From Sulfurimonas sp. (GTDB lineage: Bacteria; Campylobacterota; Campylobacteria; Campylobacterales; Sulfurimonadaceae), in the NCBI GenBank assembly GCA_028044295.1, contig JAOFSE010000012.1, positions 1 to 62,970 on the forward strand: a stretch of 62,970 bases of DNA, in the 5' to 3' direction. Below, one piece after another: positions 8,447 through 17,355 of the stretch. The notes below the pieces were generated by a model. It ran no database searches. It worked only from the letters and a program-made list of their open reading frames with translations, and was not told the origin of the DNA. A program made the position numbers and the translations under genes. Each line of letters starts with the position of its first letter. Positions within the stretch are counted from its first letter, which is position 1.

Positions 8447-9826
8447 TTATATTATTCCATATTCTTCGGCTGACTTTGGCTCTCCGTAATAGTAACCCTG
8501 AATATAATCAGCCCCTATTTCTTTAACCACATTATTAATACCTTCTGAACTTACAAATTCAGCTATAGTTTCTACACCAATGTTTTTAGCAAATTGTATC
8601 AGTCCAGACACCATACTTTTAACTTTAGTATCTTCTTCAAGTTGTCTTATAAGTGACCCATCAATTTTAATATAATCAATATCTAGTTTTATAATATTTG
8701 TGAAGTTTGAATAACCTGAACCAAAATCATCTATAGACACTTTCGCACCATACTCTTTAATAAGTGCAATAAAATTATCTACAATTCTGTATTCTTTAAT
8801 CTCCTCAGTTTCTACTATTTCAAATGTAATGCCTTCTCCACCAAATTTTTCAAGTCTATTTCTTATATAGTCCACCATTGTTGGAGAACTTATATTTTCA
8901 TATGTAACATTAATAGACATATGTACTTTACTTTTGGAATAAACATCAAAAACTTTTTGTATCATCTGTCTTGAAAAAAACTCGAACGTTTTGTCTTCTA
9001 TAGCTGAGTTTAAAAACTCATATGGCGATAATATTTTCCCATCATCTGTTTTTATTCTAGCTAGAGCTTCATACTTCATAATCTTTCCATCTGAAGCATT
9101 AACGATAGGCTGAAAATATGGAATTATATTACCACTATGCAGAGCACTTTTATATACTTTTAACCTGTCTAAAGATGATCTTTGAAGGTCTTGTGTATCC
9201 GTACATGTAGAAAATATTTTATATTTCTTTTTAGCAAGTATCGCTTCTTGAAGAGCAACATTTGCACGATGAAGTAAATGTTCAATACCGTAAGAGATTC
9301 CAACCGTGTAGTCGGTAACTATTGAGTGCTCTTTTTCACATTCAAAAACAGCTTGGTCGATATTGTCAAAAAGTGTGTACTTCAAAATTGCAAAAGCTTG
9401 TTCAAACTGACTCTCTTTTGTCACTAAAACTGCAAGCTTTTGCATGTCTATATGGTATACCTTTATCGAGTCCCCACGCATTACTCTCTCTAAGTATTCA
9501 GACTTTTCTTGTATAATCTTATTCACTACATCCATTCCGTACAAATCTTTAATCGCACCTATTTGATTTATATGAAGATAGATTAACATAGCATCTTCTT
9601 TTAATAGAGCTGTATCACAGATTAATGCTTCACGACTTGGAAGGTTAGTTATATTGTCAAGCCCACCTAAATGCTGGGACACTTCATCCATGTTTTTATT
9701 TTTAGTAGCGTCTGCAAGTGTTTGAAGAATTCGTACAATATGTTTTTGTTCTATAGAGTTAGTACTTGAATAATACTCTTTTAAATTTGTTAAACAGCTA
9801 TCAATATTTTCCAATAGTAACTCCAT
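8447..9826 (-). CDS. c-di-GMP phosphodiesterase with degenerate GGDEF and active-type EAL domain
   Basis: The 459-aa soluble protein has a helical N-terminus, a GGDEF-like domain (about 60-205) and an EAL domain (about 220-455). The GGDEF signature is lost (DMQKLAVLVT where GGDEF belongs), so cyclase activity is unlikely. The EAL domain keeps the catalytic pattern: YEALARI, the metal-ligand asparagine in SINVTYENI, EIVETEE, IDDFGSGYSNF, IKIDGSLI, ETIAEFV and QGYYYGEP. It should hydrolyse c-di-GMP to pGpG. It stands alone between nudH and divergent hemW, a spot that I recall as nudH next to hemW in Campylobacter, so it may be a lineage-specific insertion. Confidence 0.9.
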   Translation of the reverse strand: MELLLENIDSCLTNLKEYYSSTNSIEQKHIVRILQTLADATKNKNMDEVSQHLGGLDNITNLPSREALICDTALLKEDAMLIYLHINQIGAIKDLYGMDVVNKIIQEKSEYLERVMRGDSIKVYHIDMQKLAVLVTKESQFEQAFAILKYTLFDNIDQAVFECEKEHSIVTDYTVGISYGIEHLLHRANVALQEAILAKKKYKIFSTCTDTQDLQRSSLDRLKVYKSALHSGNIIPYFQPIVNASDGKIMKYEALARIKTDDGKILSPYEFLNSAIEDKTFEFFSRQMIQKVFDVYSKSKVHMSINVTYENISSPTMVDYIRNRLEKFGGEGITFEIVETEEIKEYRIVDNFIALIKEYGAKVSIDDFGSGYSNFTNIIKLDIDYIKIDGSLIRQLEEDTKVKSMVSGLIQFAKNIGVETIAEFVSSEGINNVVKEIGADYIQGYYYGEPKSAEEYGII

Positions 9827-9880
9827 AGTCTAAATTTATTGTATGTACTCTATCACATCTAATATTAATTGTCTATAAGC

Positions 9881-9892
9881 TATACTTTCACA
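9881..9892 (+). promoter_or_regulatory. -10 box placing hemW transcription start at its ATG (possible leaderless mRNA)
   Basis: TATACT at 9881-9886 ends five bases before the hemW ATG at 9892, and no purine-rich ribosome binding site precedes the ATG. A start site 6-8 bases after the -10 box would fall on the start codon. Confidence 0.4.
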
Positions 9893-10944
9893 TGCTACTT
9901 TATATACATATTCCATTTTGCGATTCTAAATGCTCCTACTGTTCTTTCAACTCTTATGTAGACAAGTTTGACTTAAAACAAGAGTACATGAATGCACTTG
10001 AAAAACAACTCTCAAATGAGATAAAAAGATTCAATATCACGAACAAAGAGATAGAAACTATTTTTATAGGTGGAGGTACTCCCTCAACTGTTGAACCCGA
10101 CCTATATAAAAATATTTTCACAACATTAAAACCTTATTTGATGGATAATATAGAGATTACAACAGAAGCAAACCCAAATAGTGCAACAAAAGAATGGCTT
10201 CACGGAATGTATGAACTTGGTGTAAACAGAGTGAGTTTTGGAGTTCAAAGTTTCAACAAAGATAAGCTAAAAATTTTAAACAGAGCCCATACAAGTGATC
10301 AAGCACTTGAAGCTATACAAAACGCTAAAGATATAGGTTTTAAAAACTTATCATTAGATCTTATTTATGCAACACTTGGAGATACAAAAGAATTACTACG
10401 TCATGATATAAAGACTGCAATGTCCCTTCCAATAAATCATATTAGTGCCTATGCTTTAACTATCGAAGAGGGAACTGCTTTTGAGTCAAAACCGCATATG
10501 TCAAAAGAAATTTTAGATATTACTGAATGGATTTTTGATGAGATACAGTCCAATGGTTTTAATCAGTATGAAATCAGTAATTTTGGAACTTATCAAAGTG
10601 CGCATAACAAAGGTTACTGGGAATACAAAGACTATATTGGTCTAGGAAGTGGTGCGGTTGGTAAACTTTCAAATAATCGGTATTACCCTACATGTAACAT
10701 TGAAGATTATATAAAAAATCCAAACGATATTAGAGTCGAAACACTCTCAGATGAAGATCAAAAACTAGAAAAAATATTTTTAGGTCTGCGTTCTTGTTTA
10801 GGAGTTTCAAAAGATATTCTCAATGAAGATGAAATTAAAAAAGCTCAAATTTTAGTTGATGAAAAAAAATTAATTCTTAATAACAACAGGTTTTTTAACG
10901 ATAACTATCTCTTAGCAGATGAGATTGCACTCTTTATATCCTAA
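9892..10944 (+). CDS. hemW: Radical SAM heme chaperone HemW
   Basis: The 350-aa radical SAM protein starts LLYIHIPFCDSKCSYCSF, with the 4Fe-4S cysteines C10, C14 and C17. Further motifs typical of HemW are FIGGGTPS, TTEANPNS, RVSFGVQSF and SLDLIYATLG. The missing fourth cysteine of the HemN motif (CxxxCxxCxC becomes CxxxCxxCSF) marks HemW, which carries heme, rather than coproporphyrinogen dehydrogenase. It is followed by tatB-tatC-queA on the same strand, the order I recall in C. jejuni (hemN-like, tatB, tatC, queA). Confidence 0.9.
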   Translation: MLLYIHIPFCDSKCSYCSFNSYVDKFDLKQEYMNALEKQLSNEIKRFNITNKEIETIFIGGGTPSTVEPDLYKNIFTTLKPYLMDNIEITTEANPNSATKEWLHGMYELGVNRVSFGVQSFNKDKLKILNRAHTSDQALEAIQNAKDIGFKNLSLDLIYATLGDTKELLRHDIKTAMSLPINHISAYALTIEEGTAFESKPHMSKEILDITEWIFDEIQSNGFNQYEISNFGTYQSAHNKGYWEYKDYIGLGSGAVGKLSNNRYYPTCNIEDYIKNPNDIRVETLSDEDQKLEKIFLGLRSCLGVSKDILNEDEIKKAQILVDEKKLILNNNRFFNDNYLLADEIALFIS

Positions 10945-11006
10945 TTTAATTATTCTTTAGGTAGAATCACAGACTTAAATAATTTATATACTTATGAGGA
11001 TATTTT

Positions 11007-11399
11007 ATGTTTGGTATGGGTTTTACCGAAATACTAATTATTGCTGTTATCGCTATTTTGTTTCTTGGTCCAGATAAGCTACCAAGCGCTATGATAGATA
11101 TTGCAAAATTTTTGAAGAATGCTAAAAATACTATTGGTTCTGTAAAAGAGTCTATAGAAGAAGAGATAAATGTAAAAGATATGAAAGAAGAAGCACTTGC
11201 TTACAAGCAAGAACTTCTTTCAGCTGGAGAACAAGTCAAGAGTGCAACAGATGTTAAAAAAATGGCTGCTGAACTTACAAGTCTTGAGCTAGATGAAGAC
11301 TATGAAGATGATGGTTTCTTTGATGAGCCAAAGCCAGAAGAAGTAACAATCAAAAAGAAAAAAAAGAAAAAAGAAAAAGACGAGAGTAAAGATGTTTGA
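11007..11399 (+). CDS. tatB: Sec-independent translocase subunit TatB
   Basis: The 130-aa protein has a single N-terminal membrane helix (residues 6-22, GFTEILIIAVIAILFLGPDKLP). It includes the TatB-type glutamate E8 and GP hinge, followed by an amphipathic helix and a charged tail ending in a lysine run (IKKKKKKKEKDESKDV). TatB recognises twin-arginine precursors with TatC. It overlaps tatC by 8 bases. A GAGGATATTTT ribosome binding site precedes the ATG. No tatA is seen nearby; it is likely elsewhere. Confidence 0.92.
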   Translation: MFGMGFTEILIIAVIAILFLGPDKLPSAMIDIAKFLKNAKNTIGSVKESIEEEINVKDMKEEALAYKQELLSAGEQVKSATDVKKMAAELTSLELDEDYEDDGFFDEPKPEEVTIKKKKKKKEKDESKDV

Positions 11400-12213
11400 T
11401 GATATAAAACCTCATTTAGTTGAGCTTAGAAAAAGACTTGGTATATCTGTTGCCAGTCTATTTGTGATGTTTTTTGTTATGTTTTACTTTCATGAAGCAA
11501 TTTTAAGTTGGATGGTAGAACCACTTAACACTGCTCTTGCTGAAGTTGGTAAAAAATCTGTAGAAGCAGCAGATGGAACTAACTATGCGATTGACGGTAA
11601 AGTAACTACAAGCCAAATTGGTGGAGCATTTTTTGTAGCTCTGAAAGTTTCATTCTTTGCAGCTATTCTAGGCGCATTACCTATCATACTTTCACAAATA
11701 TGGATGTTTATAGCTCCTGCCCTTTACGCAAATGAGAAAAAGATGATTATTCCATTTGTACTTGGTGGAACATTTATGTTTGCTGTAGGTGTACTTTTTG
11801 CCTACTACATCGTTACTCCTTTTGGTTTTGACTTTCTTATTACCTTTGGTAGTTTCAAGTTTACGCCACTTATAAATATAGAAGATTATGTAGGTTTCTT
11901 TACAAAGATTATGTTTGGATTTGGTATAGCTTTTGAGCTTCCAATCTTTGCATATTTTCTAGCACTACTTGGCTTAGTAGATGACAGACAAATGAAAGAC
12001 TTTTTCAAGTACGCTGTAATCATCATCTTTATCGTAGCCGCGATGCTTACTCCTCCAGATGTTTTAACTCAACTTCTAATGGCCGGACCACTAGTTATTC
12101 TTTATGGATTCTCTATCTTAATTGTTAGAATGGTAAACCCTGCTCCTCCTTACGAGGAAGAAGACATTGATGATGTAGAGGAAGCTCAAAGAGCTCAAAT
12201 CAATAAATCTTAA
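11392..12213 (+). CDS. tatC: Twin-arginine translocase subunit TatC
   Basis: The 273-aa polytopic inner-membrane protein has about six transmembrane helices. It shows the TatC N-terminal signature (IKPHLVELRKRL) and conserved internal segments (IWMFIAPALYANEKK, FGIAFELPIFAYFLALLGLV, MLTPPDVLTQLLMAGPL). It forms the receptor for folded Tat substrates with TatB. A longer first periplasmic loop (about residues 45-75) and an acidic C-terminus are the only local features. It is translationally coupled to tatB; queA starts 8 bases downstream. Confidence 0.96.
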   Translation: MFDDIKPHLVELRKRLGISVASLFVMFFVMFYFHEAILSWMVEPLNTALAEVGKKSVEAADGTNYAIDGKVTTSQIGGAFFVALKVSFFAAILGALPIILSQIWMFIAPALYANEKKMIIPFVLGGTFMFAVGVLFAYYIVTPFGFDFLITFGSFKFTPLINIEDYVGFFTKIMFGFGIAFELPIFAYFLALLGLVDDRQMKDFFKYAVIIIFIVAAMLTPPDVLTQLLMAGPLVILYGFSILIVRMVNPAPPYEEEDIDDVEEAQRAQINKS

Positions 12214-12221
12214 ATAGATAG

Positions 12222-13250
12222 ATGACAAATCAAGAACTTTTAACTTCCAGCTATGACTTCACTCTTCCTGATGAACTCATAGCTACTCACCCAGCAAGTC
12301 CAAGAGATGCTGCAAAGCTTTTAGTTTATAATCGCACTACAGACGAAATCACTCATACTACGTTTGCAAGTTTTGAAGAGTTCATTCCAAGTAATTGCGC
12401 ACTAATATTTAATGACACTAAGGTTATTAAGGCAAGACTTTATGGTCATAAGCCAAGCGGTGGAAAAATTGAACTACTTATAAATAGAGCATTGAATGCT
12501 CATGATGTAAATGTGTATCTAAGAGGTAAGGTAAAAGTTGGTACAAAAGTAGTGTTTGAAGAGAACCTACATGTAGAAGTGCAAACACTAAATCAAGATG
12601 GAAGTAGAGTTGTTCATTTCTTTATAAATGAAACTCTTGCAAGATTTGAAGATGTACTACCTATTATAGACAAAATTGGTCATGTTCCTCTTCCTCCATA
12701 TATACAAAGAGAAGACAACCAAGAAGACGAAAGTGAATACCAAAGTGTATTTGCGCAAAATGCAGGTGCAGTAGCAGCTCCAACAGCTTCTCTTCACTTT
12801 ACAGATGAACAGCATAAAAGAGTATGTTTAAACCACAAGCATGCATTTGTAACTCTTCATGTTGGTAGTGGAACATTTAAACCTGTAGAGCATGAGGTAA
12901 TCACAGAACATCCTATGCACTCGGAGTATTACGACATATCAGACAAAGCTAAAAATATTCTTGATTCTGACATACCTGTTTTATGCGTTGGAACTACTTC
13001 TACAAGAACAGTTGAGTTTTATGACAAGCATGGAAAAGTTCAACGTGGTGAAGCAAACCTTTTTTTACACCCAAACAACAAACCAAGTAGGGTAAACCAT
13101 TTACTGACTAACTTTCACCTACCAAAGTCAACTCTTTTAATGTTAGTAGCATCTTTTGTAGGTGTAGATAAAGCTCAAGAATTATATAAAATTGCCATTG
13201 AAGAAAAATATCGTTTTTACTCTTATGGCGATGCTATGCTGATAATATAA
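12222..13250 (+). CDS. queA: S-adenosylmethionine:tRNA ribosyltransferase-isomerase QueA
   Basis: The 342-aa enzyme transfers and isomerises the ribosyl part of SAM to make epoxyqueuosine in tRNA. Family motifs: YDFTLPDELIATHPASPRDAAKLLV, FNDTKVIKARL, GKIELLI, GHVPLPPYI, QNAGAVAAPTASLHFT, HVGSGTFKPV and VGTTSTRTVE. It ends the hemW-tatB-tatC-queA run and its last 17 bases overlap the 3' end of dprA on the other strand, so the two transcripts converge without a spacer. Confidence 0.97.
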   Translation: MTNQELLTSSYDFTLPDELIATHPASPRDAAKLLVYNRTTDEITHTTFASFEEFIPSNCALIFNDTKVIKARLYGHKPSGGKIELLINRALNAHDVNVYLRGKVKVGTKVVFEENLHVEVQTLNQDGSRVVHFFINETLARFEDVLPIIDKIGHVPLPPYIQREDNQEDESEYQSVFAQNAGAVAAPTASLHFTDEQHKRVCLNHKHAFVTLHVGSGTFKPVEHEVITEHPMHSEYYDISDKAKNILDSDIPVLCVGTTSTRTVEFYDKHGKVQRGEANLFLHPNNKPSRVNHLLTNFHLPKSTLLMLVASFVGVDKAQELYKIAIEEKYRFYSYGDAMLII

Positions 13251-14016
13251 CCCTACCATTTTCAACTCTAATCTCCCCATTTAATTCAGCTTCAAATACT
13301 CTCTCTGGAAATTTATTTACCACTTCATCATATGACGGAGTTTTAGAACAAAACTCTAAAAATTCATCTACTTTTTTTTCTACATGTAGATTTGTACATG
13401 TAGAAAACTTTGAGACAAACTCATCTATGTCATAAATTGCTTTTGCCTTGTTATCTTGAAGCAGTCTGTTTGTAGCCTCACTCTCCCCTACTCTTTGGGG
13501 AAGTACATATATCTCTTTACCCATTTTTAAAGCATACTCTACACTTCTCATTGTTCCACTATTCTCGTCCGCCTCACCAACAACTAAGACATCACCAAGT
13601 GCAACTACAAGTTCATTTCTAGTTACAAAACTCCATGGCGTTGCTTTAAACCCTATATCAAATTGACTAAGTAAAAGACCATTTTTAGATATATCGTTTA
13701 GTAAGTTTTTATTTACAGCAGGGTAGCGGATATCTACTCCACATGGTAAAACCGATATTGTATTTGAAGATGTTGCTCCACTGTGAGCTACTGCATCAAT
13801 TCCCATCGCACCACCACTTACAATACATACGCCATTGTTTGAGAGTTTTGATGACAATTGTTGGATGATTTGACGAGAGTATTTTGTAGGTTTACGACTG
13901 CCTACTATAGATATTTTAACCTTCTTTAGTAGTTCTAAGTTCCCATCATAAAATAGTTGTGAAGGGTATTTTTGCATACAAGATAGTGCAGGAATATTAT
14001 CTTGTATAAGTTGCAT
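13234..14016 (-). CDS. dprA: DNA processing protein DprA (Smf)
   Basis: The 260-aa protein is a DprA Rossmann domain. Motifs: KISIVGSRKPTKYS, GVCIVSGGAMGIDAVAHSGA, TISVLPCGVDIRYPAVN and FVTRNELVVALGDVLVVGEA. The last carries the conserved NR segment. It loads RecA on incoming single-stranded DNA in natural transformation. A short winged-helix-like tail (about 215-260) follows. The start codon overlaps the stop of the upstream YibQ-like gene (TGATG), so the two are coupled. The coding region contains two TACATGTA motifs in inverted arrangement (13379-13404). Confidence 0.93.
   Translation of the reverse strand: MQLIQDNIPALSCMQKYPSQLFYDGNLELLKKVKISIVGSRKPTKYSRQIIQQLSSKLSNNGVCIVSGGAMGIDAVAHSGATSSNTISVLPCGVDIRYPAVNKNLLNDISKNGLLLSQFDIGFKATPWSFVTRNELVVALGDVLVVGEADENSGTMRSVEYALKMGKEIYVLPQRVGESEATNRLLQDNKAKAIYDIDEFVSKFSTCTNLHVEKKVDEFLEFCSKTPSYDEVVNKFPERVFEAELNGEIRVENGRVILSA
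13379..13404. repeat. Paired TCTACATGTAGA / TACATGTAGA motif inside dprA
   Basis: TCTACATGTAGA (13379-13390) and TACATGTAGA (13395-13404) lie four bases apart. TACATGTA occurs 16 times in this window by my reading, several times the number expected from composition. This is the densest pair together with the dnaK terminator. Confidence 0.7.
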
Positions 14017-15080
14017 CAGTAGAGCCTGTTGACTAAGACTAACTCTACATCTTCAAAGAGTTTTTTAGACTCATTTATAGCTAAGAGTGTATTTTCATGA
14101 GGATGACCAATTGCGATAGCAGTACCGTGTGCTTTTGAAATCTTTATAGCTTTTTTTATCTGTTCTATTACATACTCTTTATCACTTTCATGATCTAAAA
14201 ATATATCTCTAGCTATGTACTTTTTACCATAATTTTTCATAACCAGTGGTACTTTTGTAGTACCTATAGTTCTACTGTCAATAAAATCAATTCCTTGTTT
14301 ATCTAGTGCATATATGAGTTTGTTTACAGCTAATTCATCAGAAGTGAACTTACTTCCAGTGTGGTTATTTATATACTTAACACTTGGGAATAACTCTTTT
14401 ATTTTTGCCACTCTTTTTTGAACCATTTTTTGAGAGTCCGATACTCTTAGAGTAAATGGTTCTTCTTTAGTAAAGTTCTTTGCTTCCATAGGTAAATGCA
14501 CCATATAGAACTCTTCTTTAGCTGCTAGTGTATGCGAATTTGGTCTGTATTTACTAGGTGGTAGAAAAGACATTGTTAGAGGTATATTTAAACTTTTTAT
14601 CGCCTCTACATGTGAACGAACACTAACATCATCTATAATTATTGCTAGCTTAGGTTTTTTTGAGATTATTTTTACTTCTCTCTTTGGAGCTTTTGGAAGA
14701 GAAGCTATGTCATACTCATGAGAAGCATCTATATGCTTTTCAAACTTTTGATTTTCAATCTTTGCTTCCACTTTTTCTTCTATTTTAATTTCATGTTTAA
14801 CTACATCTTTTTTAAGAAGCTCTTTCAATCTTTTGTTGACACTATCATCACTCTTTTTATGCGCTGTAGTTTCTAACTTCTGAATCATATCCAGTCGTTT
14901 TTTTTGTTTTTTACGCTCTTTTTTGACAATCTCATCTCTTGCATCTTCATAACCCACATAATATCCACCTATCAAAGCTACAAGCACTATAGCGATTACT
15001 GCTAATATCCAAGCTATAATGTTTAAAGCATTTGAACCTTTTTTAGCTGGTTTTTTTAATGTTTTTTTTCTTTTTGGCAT
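14016..15080 (-). CDS. Divergent polysaccharide deacetylase (YibQ-like), membrane anchored
   Basis: The 354-aa protein has a basic N-terminus, one transmembrane helix (about 19-46), a Lys/Glu-rich coiled-coil stretch (55-130) and a C-terminal divergent polysaccharide deacetylase domain (about 140-354). Motifs: KLAIIIDDVS, MSFLPPS, YMVHLPMEAK, INNHTGSKFTSD, FIDSRTIGTT, ARDIFLDHE and GTAIAIGHPHENTL. The aspartate pair and two His motifs fit the NodB-like metal site, so a periplasmic cell-envelope glycan substrate is plausible but unproven. It precedes dprA with a one-base overlap, an arrangement I recall from Campylobacter. Confidence 0.85.
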   Translation of the reverse strand: MPKRKKTLKKPAKKGSNALNIIAWILAVIAIVLVALIGGYYVGYEDARDEIVKKERKKQKKRLDMIQKLETTAHKKSDDSVNKRLKELLKKDVVKHEIKIEEKVEAKIENQKFEKHIDASHEYDIASLPKAPKREVKIISKKPKLAIIIDDVSVRSHVEAIKSLNIPLTMSFLPPSKYRPNSHTLAAKEEFYMVHLPMEAKNFTKEEPFTLRVSDSQKMVQKRVAKIKELFPSVKYINNHTGSKFTSDELAVNKLIYALDKQGIDFIDSRTIGTTKVPLVMKNYGKKYIARDIFLDHESDKEYVIEQIKKAIKISKAHGTAIAIGHPHENTLLAINESKKLFEDVELVLVNRLY

Positions 15081-15202
15081 ATCTATTTAAATCCTAATTT
15101 TGATAAAATATATTTTATTTTCAACACTATATCGAAAAACTAAAAACAGTATTATAAATATGTCAGATTGACATCATTATTATGTTTTAAGCATACTTTG
15201 TA

Positions 15203-15322
15203 TATAATCCCGCGTTCCTTTCTCTTTGTATCATTAAATTTTTGATGATATGTACACATCCGAAGGGGAAACAAAAGCTTATATTTTAGTATAGGCAAAA
15301 TACCAAAGGGAGATTATACTCT
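15203..15322 (+). promoter_or_regulatory. rpsF operon -10 box and leader, possible S6:S18 autoregulatory RNA
   Basis: TATAAT at 15203-15208 is a good -10 box with no -35 at normal distance. The roughly 110-base leader contains a stem-like GATG...CATC around TGTACA followed by CCGAAGGGG (15260-15268), then AAGGGAG before the ATG. A CCG element near a stem ahead of rpsF resembles the described S6:S18-binding leader, but I could not fold or align it. Confidence 0.35.
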
Positions 15323-15766
15323 ATGAGAAAATACGAAAACTTAGTTATCGTTAAACCGACATTAACAGCAGAAGAGATTCAAGCTAGCGTTAAAGCTATC
15401 GAAGAAGTGATCACTTCAAATGGTGGTGAAATCACTACTACAGACACAATGGGAATGAGAAAACTTGCATACCCAATTGATAAAAATGAACGTGGATATT
15501 TCCATGTTATTTATTATACTATTGCTCCTTCAGCAATCAACGAAATCGAAAGACGTTTCCGTATTAACGAAGACCTTTTAAGATTTGTTACTATCAAATA
15601 TGATACTAACCGTGAAGTTATTGCTTTTGATAAACTAGTGCAAACTGCTCAGAAAAAAGCTGCTGCACCTGCAAAAGAAGAAGTAAAAACTGAAGAAGCT
15701 CCAGTAGCAGAAACTCCAGCAACTGAAACTCCAGCTCCAGAAGCTGAAGCACCAGCAGCAGAGTAA
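15323..15766 (+). CDS. rpsF: 30S ribosomal protein S6
   Basis: The 147-aa protein carries the S6 fold in residues 1-110 (MRKYENLVIVKPTL, GMRKLAYPIDKNERGYFHVI, INEIERRFRINEDLLRFVTI). It binds the central domain of 16S rRNA with S18. Residues 112-147 are an alanine/proline/glutamate-rich extension of low complexity, longer than in E. coli. It is the first gene of rpsF-ssb-rpsR, and the leader may carry the S6:S18 feedback site. Confidence 0.97.
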   Translation: MRKYENLVIVKPTLTAEEIQASVKAIEEVITSNGGEITTTDTMGMRKLAYPIDKNERGYFHVIYYTIAPSAINEIERRFRINEDLLRFVTIKYDTNREVIAFDKLVQTAQKKAAAPAKEEVKTEEAPVAETPATETPAPEAEAPAAE

Positions 15767-15798
15767 TTGGCAATAGCCTAAACAAATAAGGAAGACTC

Positions 15799-16350
15799 AT
15801 GTATAACAAAGTTATTTTGGTTGGAAACTTAACTCGCGATATCGAACTTAGATACTCTCAAAGCGGAATGGGTATAGCAAACACTGCTATAGCTACAAGC
15901 CGTAAATTCACTAGTAATGGTGAAAAGAAAGATGAAGTTTGTTTTGTAGATATTACTTTCTTTGCAAGAAGTGCAGAGATTGCTAACCAATACCTTAGAA
16001 AAGGGAGTAAAATCCTAGTAGAAGGTAGACTTAACTTTGACCAATGGACAGATCAAAATGGACAAAAACGCTCTAAACACTCTGTAGTTGTTGAAACTAT
16101 GCAGATGTTAGATTCTAAAGGCGACAACCAAGGTGGAGGTAGTAACTACCAAGCACCTCAAGGTCAAGCTTCTCAGGGTCAGCCTCAGCAATCACAACAA
16201 GCTCAGAGTTATCAAGCACCAGCTCAGCAACAAAGCTATGGTCAACCGCAGCAACAACAGCAGCAGTCATACCAAAGTCCAGCTCAGCAGATGCCAAGTA
16301 GCAACTCTGTTCCAGTGATTGACATTGATGAAGATGAAATTCCATTTTAG
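15799..16350 (+). CDS. ssb: Single-stranded DNA-binding protein
   Basis: The 183-aa SSB has an N-terminal OB fold (residues 1-108; YNKVILVGNLTRDIELRYS, FARSAEIANQYLRKGSKILV). A Gln/Ser/Pro-rich disordered linker (about 112-170) follows. The acidic tip DIDEDEIPF recruits RecO, PriA and other repair proteins. It sits between the genes for S6 and S18, the common order in bacteria. A TAAGGAAGACTC ribosome binding site precedes the ATG. Confidence 0.97.
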   Translation: MYNKVILVGNLTRDIELRYSQSGMGIANTAIATSRKFTSNGEKKDEVCFVDITFFARSAEIANQYLRKGSKILVEGRLNFDQWTDQNGQKRSKHSVVVETMQMLDSKGDNQGGGSNYQAPQGQASQGQPQQSQQAQSYQAPAQQQSYGQPQQQQQQSYQSPAQQMPSSNSVPVIDIDEDEIPF

Positions 16351-16374
16351 AAATAAATAACAAAAGGAAATAAC

Positions 16375-16638
16375 ATGGCAGAAAGAAGAAAATACAAAAA
16401 GAGATATTGTAAATACTGTGAAGCAAAAGTTGACTTCATGGATTATAAAGATGTAGGAGCACTTCGCTTCTCACTTTCAGAGAGATATAAAATTATGCCT
16501 CGTCGTTTAACAGGTAACTGTAAACGTCACCAAGACATGATTTCTACAGTAATCAAAAGAGCTCGTGCTGCGGCATTAGTTCCATATACTGTAACTCGTA
16601 AGCAAGTAGTTACTGCACCATTCGAAAACCTTAAATAG
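16375..16638 (+). CDS. rpsR: 30S ribosomal protein S18
   Basis: The 87-aa protein shows the S18 signature ([44 protein letters not shown]). It binds S6 in the 30S platform. N-terminal YCKYCEAKV retains two cysteines plus C50, so it is the C+ (zinc-compatible) form. The ribosome binding site is AAAAGGAAATAAC. It is the last gene of the operon, followed by a perfect hairpin. Confidence 0.97.
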   Translation: MAERRKYKKRYCKYCEAKVDFMDYKDVGALRFSLSERYKIMPRRLTGNCKRHQDMISTVIKRARAAALVPYTVTRKQVVTAPFENLK

Positions 16639-16646
16639 GTCTTCTC

Positions 16647-16667
16647 TAGTCCCACTATGTGGGACTA
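16647..16667 (+). terminator. Hairpin after rpsR
   Basis: TAGTCCCAC (16647-16655) and GTGGGACTA (16659-16667) form a perfect 9-bp stem with a TAT loop 9 bases after the rpsR stop. No U-run follows, so termination may be partial. From here to 16899 I see no gene, only AT-rich sequence with possible promoter elements. Confidence 0.6.
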
Positions 16668-16899
16668 ATACAACAAACAATCCACTCTTAACTTTTTTAC
16701 ACTCAACTTATAAATATATTCAATTCCTAATCGCTTTAAGCAATTTAATGCCAGGATATTGTAATCAAGTATGTTATCTTAAACTCAATACCGTCATTGC
16801 CTCAAAAAAATAAAAAGTTCTTATATGACTCCATGAAATCCCTTGATGGTATATTAAGATTTATGATAATACAATAGTTAAAATAGATAAGGAAATAAA

Positions 16900-17355
16900 A
16901 TGTTAAAGGTAAGTTTATCGATAGTAATAGCGATGTTGTTTTCGGGATGTACACTAAAGATAATAAATGTTTCTGGTATACCAGCTGATAAACATAATAC
17001 ATACAATGTATTATACAAAGCAAACTACGATATAAACTGTACTTTTGATGGTGACCCTTGGATTAATTTTAAAGAAGGGGATGGGTTTTTACCTCTAGAT
17101 ATGAAAAGTTTAAATATTGTGTCTATAAGAGGTATACATCAACACACACTAGATAAGCATGCTATAGGATTTAATGTAGGAGAGTTAGATAGATCAAGCC
17201 TTTATGTACTAATCTATCCAGATGGTAATTTTGTATCTGAAACCAATACAGCTGTTATGCAAGACCCTATAAGAGGAAATGGATTTATTAGTCTTTATCT
17301 TGAATGCCCTTCACAACAAGAAGTAGCACCATTCACACTAGTAGAAAACCAATAA
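16900..17355 (+). CDS. Small lipoprotein of unknown function
   Basis: The 151-aa protein has a lipoprotein signal (residues 1-17, MLKVSLSIVIAMLFSGC) with lipobox LFSG-C17. The mature part has a conserved-looking core (YDINCTFDGDPWINFKEGD) and no recognised domain. The ribosome binding site AAGGAAATAAA is strong. It is a single gene in an accessory stretch after the rpsR hairpin. Directly downstream, the ribosome binding site and first codons are repeated in a decayed form (17353-17398), suggesting a past tandem paralogue. Confidence 0.7.
   Translation: MLKVSLSIVIAMLFSGCTLKIINVSGIPADKHNTYNVLYKANYDINCTFDGDPWINFKEGDGFLPLDMKSLNIVSIRGIHQHTLDKHAIGFNVGELDRSSLYVLIYPDGNFVSETNTAVMQDPIRGNGFISLYLECPSQQEVAPFTLVENQ

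Noticed and set aside
15168..15208. TTGACA at 15168 with TATAAT at 15203 as one rpsF promoter
   Set aside because: The spacing is 29 bases, far from 17, so only the -10 is reported.
16115..16426. Frames opposite and out of phase with the Gln-rich part of ssb
   Set aside because: They arise from the repetitive CAG/CAA codons of the SSB linker and have no start signals of their own.
16802..17023. Minus-strand frame over the start of the lipoprotein gene
   Set aside because: No ribosome binding site or coherent protein pattern; overlaps a well-supported lipoprotein start on the other strand.
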